Source of the DNA: a virus
Length of the DNA stretch: 53,124 bases
Virus record (IMG/VR): IMGVR_UViG_3300043470_000833
Location: 1 to 53,124 of that record
Reading direction: 5' to 3' (one strand)
The position numbers and the translations under genes were made by a program. Below the pieces are notes generated by a model that saw only the letters and a list, made by a program, of their open reading frames with translations, searched no databases and was not told the origin of the DNA. This document shows positions 44,817 through 53,124 of the stretch, piece after piece (the stretch's first letter is position 1; each line of letters starts with the position of its first letter).

Positions 44817-47800
44817 TTACTTATTTAATTGCTTTTTTAACTCTGCGAGTTCGGCGGCCAACTCATTTACTGCACTAATCAATACAGAAGTTAGTTTCGA
44901 ATAGTTTACACCTAAAGGACGACCATTTTCATATTCTACTAATTCTGGATATACTTGGGCGACTTCTTCCGCAATCAATCCTAGACTGCGTTTGTTGTCT
45001 TTTTTGTAATTAAATGATACAGGCGACAGTTTGGCGATTTTGGCGGTTTGACTGCTTAGTTTTTTGACATTTGTTTTGGCGACAACACTTGATGTTTCAA
45101 CTAATGTTGTACAAGTAATTGTGCCGACGACTTCTAGTTTGGTGCTTGGAGTTGTTGTACCTATACCAACGTTTCCGCTCGTATCAATTCTAACTCTTTC
45201 ATTGTTATTCGTTGCAAAAATAATATTTCTACTATCAACCGTACCTATACTTAAAGCATACGCTGATCCGCCAGTTGCCCATAAATTATTACCAGCAGAA
45301 TTATCCAAACCAATTAAACTTCTATTAGATACCCAATTATCATTTGAAAACGCTATATAAAATTGATTAGTAGATGTTGCTGGTTGCAATTGTATAACTT
45401 TACTATCGCTTACGATATGTGTTTTACTATTTGGGCTATTTGTTCCTATACCAACATTACCACTACTATCAACATTTATTCTTCTATTACCTTGGCCGTC
45501 AGCAATTATAATGTTATTGGCAATTGTGGCACTTAATCCTGTGACGTTTGCGCCGAGGATTGTGTTGTAGTTGCCTGTGGTAATACCACGACCAGTGTTA
45601 TAACCAATAGCGGTATTTTCTCTAGCTGTAGTTATATCGTAACAAGAATAAGAACCAAATGCACTATTATTTAGACCAGTAGTATTCAGAGCTAAAGAAT
45701 CTTTTCCAAAAGCAGAGTTACCAACACCTGTAGTGTTACTATATAAAGCGCTATATCCAAATGCATTATTTTTTGCGCCTATTGTATTTGCTTGTAATGC
45801 ACTTTTACCTACAACAGTATTAGAAACACCCGTAGTGTTATAATACATAGCATTTAAACCTATAGCAACATTATTATTACCTATTGTATTATTTAATAAT
45901 GATGAATTACCAACGGCGACATTGTTTGCACCAATTGTATTGCTTTGTAAAGCTGATCTACCAAATGCGCTATTGTTGCTGCCTGTAGTATTAGTATATA
46001 ATGACAAATAACCAAATGCACTATTCTCAGTACCAATTGTATTTACTACCATCGATTGAAAACCAACTGCTGTATTTCTAACACCTGTTGTATTTTCTCT
46101 TAACGCTTGGACACCCACCGCTGTATTTTGACCACCAATTGTATTAATTTTTAATGCATCAGAACCAACTGCGGTATTGTTTGTACCAATTGTATTATTT
46201 TGTAAAGCTCTGTAACCAAAAGCTGAATTATTAGCACCAGTTGTGTTACCAAATAATGCTACATATCCGAAAGCGCTATTATTGCTTTGTGTATTGCCAT
46301 ATAACGCTTTATAACCAAATGCGCTATTATTGTTTCCACTAATATTACTATATAAAGATTGATTGCCAACCGCAACATTTCTATTACCGATAGTATTAAC
46401 TACTAAAGCATTATTACCTATACCAATATTATTGCCACCAATTGTATTAGCTTCTAAAGCGCTTACACCAAATGCGAGATTTTGCTGTCCTGTAGTATTA
46501 CCAAATAAAGAATTAACGCCTACCGCTGTATTATAACTACCAGTCGTATTTGCTATTAATGCGCTTCTACCAATAGCGATATTAAAATTACCTATAGTAT
46601 TTGCTTTTAAAGCGTCATAACCAAATGCACTATTAGCTTGACCTACGGTATTAGTTTTTAAAGAGTAACTGCCAAAAGCGGTATTCTTTATGCCAGCTGT
46701 ATTTTCTTGTAAAGCTGATCTACCAACAGCAGTATTATGCGTGCCAGTAGTATTAGCTGATAAAGCGCTTGTGCCAACTGCTACGTTATTTGCGCCGGTT
46801 GTATTATATCTTAAAGAGTTAACACCAAATGCAACATTATTATTGCCAATAGTATTATTCAATAAAGCGTAAACACCAACGGCAACATTACTTGAACCTG
46901 TTGTATTGAAATTTAAAGCGTTAGCGCCAAATGCGCTATTATTTGTGCCAATTGTATTATCATTTAATGCTTTGTAACCAAATGCACTGTTATTATTTGT
47001 TGTGTTAGCGTATAAAGCATAATAACCGAAAGCACTATTTGCTACACCTACTGTATTACTGTATAAAGATCTAAATCCTAAAGCGCTATTAGCTCTACCT
47101 GTTGTCTGACTAAGTAAAGATTGAAAACCTACAGCGGTATTATTATTTCCTATAGTATTATTTTGTAAAGCAGCATGACCTACAGCAACATTTTGTGTAC
47201 CAATTGTATTAGCAGTTAATGCTTTATAACCAAACGCACTGTTATTATCTGTACTATTACTATATAAAGCTTCTCTACCAAATGCTGAATTTCTAGAACC
47301 TGCATTATTATTTAATAAAGCGTAGTTTCCAAATGCACTATTATTAACACCTGTTAGATTGCTTTGTAAAGCAGCACGCCCAAAAGCAGCATTATGTGTA
47401 CCTATTGTGTTATTTCTTAAAGCGTAAAGACCAAATGCGCTATTATTAAAACCACTTGTATTTGCATATAATGATCTATAACCAACTGCGGTATTATTAC
47501 CACCAGTGGTATTATAAACTAACGCATCTCTACCAAAAGCACTATTAAAGTTACCAAATGTATTAGTATATAAAGCATAAAAACCAAACGCACTGTTAGC
47601 TTGACCTGTGGTATTAGACTTTAAAGCATAAAAACCAAACGCACTGTTTTGTACACCACTTGTATTATTTCCCAACGCAGCAAGACCAACTGCGGTATTA
47701 CGACTACCTGTTGAATTAGAATACAATGAATACGCTCCAACCGCAACATTATATTGTCCAATCGTATTATTATATAATGAAAGAGCGCCAATTGCTACAT

Positions 47801-50800
47801 TTTGTATGCCAGTCGTATTACTAAATAAAGTTGCACGCCCTAAAGCTGCATTATAACCACCAAATGTATTATTTTGTAAAGAACTTCCACCAATAGCGGT
47901 ATTATTTGTGCCAGTAGTATTTGATAATAATGCTTTATAACCAAAAGAGCTATTTATTCCGCCTGTTGTATTATTTTGTAAAGAACCATAACCAAATGCA
48001 CAATTTTGTTGACCAATTGTATTATTTTGCAAAGATTTATGTCCTACAGCAGTATTATTTGCGCCTGTGGTATTATTGTATAAAGATTCAAAACCAACCG
48101 CAGTATTTGCTGTACCAATTGTATTAACATATAAAGCCATTGTGCCAAATGCCACATTATAACTACCTGTTGTATTAAATAACATTGAGGCATAACCAAA
48201 TGCAGTATTACGCACACCAATCGTATTTAATCTTAGCGAGCTATAACCAAACGCACTATTACGATTACCAGTTGTATTAGAATTTAAAGCTTTGTAACCG
48301 AATGCACTATTATAATTACCAAACGTGTTAGCAGATAGTGAGTTATAACCAACGGCTGTATTATAAGATCCTCTGGTATTTGATTGTAATGAGATATATC
48401 CAACAGCGACATTAAATGCACCTGTTGTATTACTATGTAATGATTTATAACCAAATGCACTGTTATTATTTGTGGTATTGTTTAGTAACGCTTGATAACC
48501 AAATGCACTATTATTATTACCAACATTATTGTAATACAACGATTCCATACCAACCGCAGTATTTCTACTGCCTGTGGTATTATTTATTAAAGTGTTAACA
48601 CCAAGAGCGGTATTATTTCCACCAGTTGTATTATTTAATAAACTATATCTACCAACCGATGTGTTATATTGACCTGTTGTATTGTATCTTAAAGCTTTAT
48701 AACCAAAAGCGCTATTATTTGTACCAATCGTATTAGCAAATAAAGCTTGAGAACCAACAGCGGTATTATAATTACCAGTCGTATTAGATAAGGATGCATA
48801 ATAACCAATAGCAACATTTCCAATACCTATTGTATTATTAGCTAAAGAGCCATGACCAAACGCGCTATTATAAACACCAGTTGTATTTGATGTCAAAGAA
48901 GTATAACCAAATGCATTATTATAGCTACCCGTTGTATTTGAATTTAAAGAAGAATAACCAACTGCGGTATTGGCTACACCAATTGTATTAGCATTTAAAG
49001 CAATATAACCAACAGCAGTATTTTGACTGCCTGTAGTATTACTTCCCAATGCAGCATAACCAACTGATGTATTATTTACGCCAATCGTATTATTTCTCAA
49101 AGCATAAAAACCAAATGCGCTATTATTTCCACCACTTGTATTTGACAACAAACTATAAAGACCCATTGCGGTATTGTTATTACCAGTAGTATTTTTTTCC
49201 AAAGCGCTGCGACCAACTGCTGTATTATATAATCCAATTGTATTACTTAGTAAACTATTCAAACCAACCGCTGTATTACTTGTACCAGTTGTATTAGCAT
49301 TTAATGCTTTATATCCGAAAGCACTATTACTATTTGTAGTATTACTAAAAAGAGCGGCATAACCAAACGCTGTATTATTACTCCCCACCGCATTTGTATA
49401 TAATGATTGTAAACCTACAGCAGTATTTTTGCCACCAGTTGTATTAGAGCTAAGTGCTTGTTGACCTACAGCAGTATTATAAATACCGACTGTGTTAGCT
49501 AATAAAGCGTTAACACCCACAGCAACATTAGATGCGCCTGTAGTATTATTCAGCAAAGATTGATGTCCAACAGCAGTATTACTTATGCCAATTGTATTAG
49601 CATTTAATGAATTATTACCTACAGCAGTATTATTACTACCTGTAGTATTACTCGTTAAAGCTGCGTTGCCTACCGCTACATTGCTTGTTCCAATTGTATT
49701 AGCAAACAACGACATATAACCAAATCCAGCATTACCACTTGCAGTATTATTTTGTAATACTCTGTGACCAAATGCTGTATTTGAACTACCATTGACATTT
49801 GCAAATAATGAATACCAACCAAAAGCATTGTTTCTTGTACCGACTGTGTTACCATATAATGAGTTAAGACCTACCGCATTATTGTAAGCACCAGTTGTGT
49901 TACTATATAAAGCATTTGTACCAACAGCAGTATTATTTACGCCAGTCGTATTACTATATAAAGCATTTGCACCAAATGCATTATTTGCTGTACCTATTGT
50001 ATTACTTTGTAAAGCACTAGTTCCTACAGCAGTATTATAAGTACCCGTTGTATTATATCTTAAAGCGGTGAAACCAAATGCATTATTATTTATACCAATT
50101 GTATTAGCTTCTAAAGCGTAACCACCAAATGCATTATTTTCTGAACCTGTTGTGTTAGCTTTTAGAGCATAAAAACCAAAAGCGTTATTATTATTTGTTG
50201 TATTATATCTTAAAGCTCTATGACCAAACGCGCTATTTCGTCTGCCTACGGTATTGTCTCTTAAAGCATAATAACCGAAAGCATTATTTTTATCACCTGT
50301 CGTATTACTATATAAAGATTTAAATCCAAAAGCACCATTAGCAGATGCTATTGTATTAGCAGTTAAAGCACCATTACCAAACGCCACATTATAATTACCC
50401 GTTGTATTTGAACCTATAGCCCCGTAACCAACAGCAGTATTTTCTAAACCGATTGTATTATATTGTAAAGATGATCTACCTACAGCAGTATTATATGAAC
50501 CTGTAGTATTTGACAATAAAGCATATATACCAAACGCACTATTATTAGTACCTATTGTATTTGCACCCAAAGCACTTCTACCCATTGCAGTATTGTTTAT
50601 ACCAGTAGTGTTGTACTTTAAAGCATAATTACCAAATGAACTGTTACTTGTACCTATGGTATTACCTTTTAAAGAGTCTCTACCAAATGCACTATTTCCA
50701 TAACCTGTTGTATTAGCAGTTAATGCGTTAGATCCAAAAGCGCTGTTATTGTTTGTTGTATTAAAATAAAGAGCGTTATAACCAAATGCCGCATTATTAT

Positions 50801-53124
50801 TACCACTTACATTTGCTAGCATACAGTTAAAACCAACCGCTGTGTTGTTACCTCCGACTGTATTATAATTTAATGCTTGACGACCAAATGCACTATTATT
50901 ACTACCTGATGAGTTGCTTTGTAAAGCGGCGCGGCCAAAAGCACTATTACAAATACCAGTTGTATTTGTCAATAAAGTATACATACCAAAAGCACTATTA
51001 TCTGCGCCAATTGTATTATTATATAAAGCAGCTCTACCAACCGCTGTATTTCTACTACCTGTAGTATTCTTATATAGCGCTTCATCACCAATAGCGATAT
51101 TAAATTGACCTATAGTATTGCTGAACAAAGTTTGATGACCCATTGCAACGTTATAATTACCACTTGTATTTGTAATCAACGATTTAAAACCAAACGCTGC
51201 ATTTCTATGTCCCGTAGTATTAACGGCCAATGCTTTATAACCAAATGCACTGTTATTGCTTGTTGTGTTAGCCTCTAAAGCTTGAAAACCAACGGCAGTA
51301 TTTGCACTACCTATTGTATTAACTGATAATGCGCTACGACCAAGTGCTGTATTGTAAATACCAATTGTATTAGAATTTAATGCGTATGTACCAAACGCTG
51401 AATTATTACTTCCGGTTGTATTAGCGGTTAATGAACCGTATCCTACAGCCGTATTTAATGAACCTATTGTATTATTTTGTAATGCAGCAGTACCTACAGC
51501 TACGCTTGAATAACCAGTTGTGTTAGCGAATAACGCTTTATAACCAAACGCACTGTTACTGCTTGTAGTATTAGACACTAATGCATAAGCGCCAAATGCA
51601 CTATTATTATTTCCATTAACATTTAATGCAATTGCATTGCGACCAAATGCAGTATTATTCGCTCCAACTGTATTTGAGGTTAATGATGTTTTTCCGAAGG
51701 CAGAATTATTATAACCTGTCGTGTTAGCTTTTAGAGCGTAATAACCAAAAGCATTATTATCGCTTCCTCCTGTATTGTTTACTAACGAATTAACGCCTAC
51801 TGCATTATTTCTTGCACCTGATATATTGTTTGCTAAAGCGTTTAGACCAATCGCAACATTATTAACACCAGTTGTATTACCATTTAAAGCTGCATAACCA
51901 AACGCAGTATTTTGTATACCAGTTGTATTATTTCTTAAAGAATATTTACCAAAAGCACTATTATTATAACCAGTTGTATTTAATAATAAAGAATAAAAAC
52001 CCATTGCGGTATTATTACTACCAGTAGTATTATTATTTAAAGCGCCAGATCCAACCGCAGTATTATAAACGCCTGTAGTGTTATAATACATAGAATTCGA
52101 ACCTATAGCAGTATTATTTGTGCCTATTGTATTGCTTCTTAAAGAACTTGCACCAACTGCTGTATTATTTGCACCCGTTGTATTACTTAATAAAGCGTAG
52201 TGTCCAAATGCACTATTATTGATACCAATTGTATTACTCTGTAAAGCGGAACGTCCAACAGCAGTATTATCTACACCAGTAGAATTACTAAATAAAGTGT
52301 AACCACCAAATGCAGTATTATTTGTACCAATAGTATTATATCTAAGAGAAAAATTACCAAAAGCTGAATTATTAGAACCTGTAGTGTTTGCAAATAAAGC
52401 ATTCACGCCAAATGAACTATTTCTAGCACCTATCGTATTTTGTTGTAAAGCATTTAAACCGACTGCCGTATTATTAACACCTGTAGTATTTTTTAATAAA
52501 GCGTAACCACCAAATGCGCTGTTACTCGTACCAATCGTATTATATCTCAAAGACTGATAACCAAATGCTGAATTATTATTTGCAGTAGTGTTATTTCTTA
52601 AAGCATAAAAACCAAATGCACTATTATTAATACCTATTGTATTTAATCTAAGAGCATTACTACCAAATGCCGAATTGCTTTGACCTGTAATATTATATCT
52701 TAAAGAATATCTACCAAACGCACTATTATTATCACCTGTTGTATTACTTATCAATGAATTATGACCTACCGCTGTATTGCTACTTCCTATAGTGTTTGCT
52801 TGCAAAGCGCCAACACCAATAGCGATATTTCTTGTGCCAGTTGTATTATTTAATAATGCTTTATATCCGAAAGCGCTATTATTATTTGTGGTATTAGAGT
52901 TTAAAGCATAATTACCAAAAGCACTATTAGAATAACCAATTACATTAGAAATCAAAGCACTTCTACCAAATGCATTATTTTGACTACCCGTGGTGTTATT
53001 TTTTAAAGCATATAAACCGAATGCATTATTATCAGCACCTGTTGTATTATTTTGTAATGAATAATAACCAACAGCGGTATTATTAACACCTGTCGTATTT
53101 GCATTTAATGCAGTATTTCCAACA
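44817..53124 (-). CDS. Giant YadA-head-like repeat fibre with S74 chaperone domain (partial, open at right edge)
   Basis: The frame is open from the right edge to TAA at 44817, giving at least 2768 residues without the N-terminus. Nearly all of it is ~145 tandem units of 17 residues such as 'NTAVGHNSLISNTTGDN', like the head repeats of YadA-type trimeric adhesins and common in phage fibres. Near the end are two shaft motifs ('VGIGTNSPNSKTHI', 'VGIGTTTPSTKLEV'), then a Peptidase_S74 intramolecular chaperone: 'ETSSVVAKTNV' (Ser-x4-Lys, the likely autocleavage dyad), 'LSPVSFNYKK' and 'SLGLIAEEVAQVYPELVEYE', ending in a coiled-coil tail. S74 domains trimerise the fibre and are then cut off. The TTG at 52955 is internal, not a start. 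Confidence 0.9.
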   Translation of the reverse strand, partial: VGNTALNANTTGVNNTAVGYYSLQNNTTGADNNAFGLYALKNNTTGSQNNAFGRSALISNVIGYSNSAFGNYALNSNTTNNNSAFGYKALLNNTTGTRNIAIGVGALQANTIGSSNTAVGHNSLISNTTGDNNSAFGRYSLRYNITGQSNSAFGSNALRLNTIGINNSAFGFYALRNNTTANNNSAFGYQSLRYNTIGTSNSAFGGYALLKNTTGVNNTAVGLNALQQNTIGARNSSFGVNALFANTTGSNNSAFGNFSLRYNTIGTNNTAFGGYTLFSNSTGVDNTAVGRSALQSNTIGINNSAFGHYALLSNTTGANNTAVGASSLRSNTIGTNNTAIGSNSMYYNTTGVYNTAVGSGALNNNTTGSNNTAMGFYSLLLNTTGYNNSAFGKYSLRNNTTGIQNTAFGYAALNGNTTGVNNVAIGLNALANNISGARNNAVGVNSLVNNTGGSDNNAFGYYALKANTTGYNNSAFGKTSLTSNTVGANNTAFGRNAIALNVNGNNNSAFGAYALVSNTTSSNSAFGYKALFANTTGYSSVAVGTAALQNNTIGSLNTAVGYGSLTANTTGSNNSAFGTYALNSNTIGIYNTALGRSALSVNTIGSANTAVGFQALEANTTSNNSAFGYKALAVNTTGHRNAAFGFKSLITNTSGNYNVAMGHQTLFSNTIGQFNIAIGDEALYKNTTGSRNTAVGRAALYNNTIGADNSAFGMYTLLTNTTGICNSAFGRAALQSNSSGSNNSAFGRQALNYNTVGGNNTAVGFNCMLANVSGNNNAAFGYNALYFNTTNNNSAFGSNALTANTTGYGNSAFGRDSLKGNTIGTSNSSFGNYALKYNTTGINNTAMGRSALGANTIGTNNSAFGIYALLSNTTGSYNTAVGRSSLQYNTIGLENTAVGYGAIGSNTTGNYNVAFGNGALTANTIASANGAFGFKSLYSNTTGDKNNAFGYYALRDNTVGRRNSAFGHRALRYNTTNNNNAFGFYALKANTTGSENNAFGGYALEANTIGINNNAFGFTALRYNTTGTYNTAVGTSALQSNTIGTANNAFGANALYSNTTGVNNTAVGTNALYSNTTGAYNNAVGLNSLYGNTVGTRNNAFGWYSLFANVNGSSNTAFGHRVLQNNTASGNAGFGYMSLFANTIGTSNVAVGNAALTSNTTGSNNTAVGNNSLNANTIGISNTAVGHQSLLNNTTGASNVAVGVNALLANTVGIYNTAVGQQALSSNTTGGKNTAVGLQSLYTNAVGSNNTAFGYAALFSNTTNSNSAFGYKALNANTTGTSNTAVGLNSLLSNTIGLYNTAVGRSALEKNTTGNNNTAMGLYSLLSNTSGGNNSAFGFYALRNNTIGVNNTSVGYAALGSNTTGSQNTAVGYIALNANTIGVANTAVGYSSLNSNTTGSYNNAFGYTSLTSNTTGVYNSAFGHGSLANNTIGIGNVAIGYYASLSNTTGNYNTAVGSQALFANTIGTNNSAFGYKALRYNTTGQYNTSVGRYSLLNNTTGGNNTALGVNTLINNTTGSRNTAVGMESLYYNNVGNNNSAFGYQALLNNTTNNNSAFGYKSLHSNTTGAFNVAVGYISLQSNTRGSYNTAVGYNSLSANTFGNYNSAFGYKALNSNTTGNRNSAFGYSSLRLNTIGVRNTAFGYASMLFNTTGSYNVAFGTMALYVNTIGTANTAVGFESLYNNTTGANNTAVGHKSLQNNTIGQQNCAFGYGSLQNNTTGGINSSFGYKALLSNTTGTNNTAIGGSSLQNNTFGGYNAALGRATLFSNTTGIQNVAIGALSLYNNTIGQYNVAVGAYSLYSNSTGSRNTAVGLAALGNNTSGVQNSAFGFYALKSNTTGQANSAFGFYALYTNTFGNFNSAFGRDALVYNTTGGNNTAVGYRSLYANTSGFNNSAFGLYALRNNTIGTHNAAFGRAALQSNLTGVNNSAFGNYALLNNNAGSRNSAFGREALYSNSTDNNSAFGYKALTANTIGTQNVAVGHAALQNNTIGNNNTAVGFQSLLSQTTGRANSALGFRSLYSNTVGVANSAFGYYALYANTTNNNSAFGYKALNDNTIGTNNSAFGANALNFNTTGSSNVAVGVYALLNNTIGNNNVAFGVNSLRYNTTGANNVAVGTSALSANTTGTHNTAVGRSALQENTAGIKNTAFGSYSLKTNTVGQANSAFGYDALKANTIGNFNIAIGRSALIANTTGSYNTAVGVNSLFGNTTGQQNLAFGVSALEANTIGGNNIGIGNNALVVNTIGNRNVAVGNQSLYSNISGNNNSAFGYKALYGNTQSNNSAFGYVALFGNTTGANNSAFGYRALQNNTIGTNNTAVGSDALKINTIGGQNTAVGVQALRENTTGVRNTAVGFQSMVVNTIGTENSAFGYLSLYTNTTGSNNSAFGRSALQSNTIGANNVAVGNSSLLNNTIGNNNVAIGLNAMYYNTTGVSNTVVGKSALQANTIGAKNNAFGYSALYSNTTGVGNSAFGKDSLALNTTGLNNSAFGSYSCYDITTARENTAIGYNTGRGITTGNYNTILGANVTGLSATIANNIIIADGQGNRRINVDSSGNVGIGTNSPNSKTHIVSDSKVIQLQPATSTNQFYIAFSNDNWVSNRSLIGLDNSAGNNLWATGGSAYALSIGTVDSRNIIFATNNNERVRIDTSGNVGIGTTTPSTKLEVVGTITCTTLVETSSVVAKTNVKKLSSQTAKIAKLSPVSFNYKKDNKRSLGLIAEEVAQVYPELVEYENGRPLGVNYSKLTSVLISAVNELAAELAELKKQLNK
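45600..53124 (-). repeat. About 145 tandem 17-residue (51-bp) YadA-like repeats
   Basis: Consensus N-[ST]-A-[FV]-G-x-x-[AS]-L-x-x-N-T-[TI]-G-x-x. Copies have diverged at DNA level through synonymous changes. Interspersed units are one residue short (TTNN in place of TTGxx). Long stretches alternate T and I (or V) before the conserved Gly, giving a 34-residue super-period. The array continues past the right edge. Confidence 0.92.

Noticed and set aside
52953-52955. TTG as start codon of the YadA-like fibre
   Set aside because: The same frame continues with intact repeats to the right edge of the window, so this TTG is an internal leucine codon.
45600-53124. Regular 51-bp repeats resembling a CRISPR or satellite array
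   Set aside because: The repeats keep one reading frame, vary synonymously and encode YadA-like units. There are no conserved repeats separated by unique spacers.
1-53124. tRNA, rRNA, transposase, integrase, attachment sites or CRISPR
   Set aside because: None was recognisable. The window is almost fully coding, with no gap over 100 bp, so nothing large is left unexplained.

Overview
This window is an AT-rich, almost wall-to-wall coding stretch of a tailed bacteriophage (or prophage) genome. It holds the tail and tail-fibre region of a virus with a long, lambda-like tail. The identification rests on a syntenic lambda-type tail-tip block (tape measure, then gpL-like, JAB/gpK-like, gpI-like and gpJ-like proteins), a tail-tube-like protein, head-tail joining proteins and several very large fibre proteins. 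Head, packaging, replication and lysis genes are absent, so 53 kb covers only part of what is probably a large genome. The host cannot be named from the sequence. Shine-Dalgarno signals are weak and sporadic, A+T is about two thirds by eye, and all 27 visible stop codons are TAA or TGA.

Layout. (A) Minus strand, 26931 down to 1 and beyond: two probable tail-assembly chaperone genes, a 2591-aa tape measure protein, a tail-tube-like paralogue, a 580-aa fibre-like protein, a second tube-like paralogue, two LamG-type lectin proteins (667 and 888 aa), gpL-like, JAB, gpI-like and gpJ-like proteins, and a collagen-like fibre open at the left edge. These genes overlap or sit within about 30 bp of each other and look like one long late operon. 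(B) Plus strand, 26987-30298: a head-tail joining protein, an HK97 gp10-like protein, a probable tail completion protein and the probable major tail protein, ending at a bidirectional terminator. (C) Minus strand, 31327-30350: an APS-kinase-like protein and a 170-aa phage protein. (D) Plus strand, 31338-34276: a sulfotransferase, a small protein and two glycosyltransferases. (E) Minus strand, from beyond 53124 down to 34273: a YadA-head-like repeat fibre with an S74 chaperone domain (at least 2768 aa, open at the right edge), a 2809-aa fibre, a LamG protein, a fibre-assembly-chaperone-like protein and an FkbM methyltransferase.

How the genes work together. Blocks A and B build a long tail: tube, ruler, tip and connector. 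The tip is rich in carbohydrate-binding-type domains, with LamG/ConA folds in four proteins, one of them inserted inside the gpJ-like protein. Three giant fibres, each over 1200 aa, have different repeat chemistries: collagen-like Gly-X-Y, 'RAPIFYDS' repeats and 17-residue YadA-like repeats. Between these structural blocks lies a glycan-modification island: APS kinase, sulfotransferase, a GT-A glycosyltransferase, a GT-B glycosyltransferase and an FkbM methyltransferase. The kinase and the sulfotransferase start 10 bp apart on opposite strands. Together they could make the sulfate donor PAPS and then use it, which suggests the phage sulfates a glycan or protein, possibly on its own virion or on the host surface.

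A regulatory signal also stands out. The heptamer GTGTAAA (once GTGTAAG) lies 7-13 nt upstream of six start codons on both strands, far more often than its base composition predicts.
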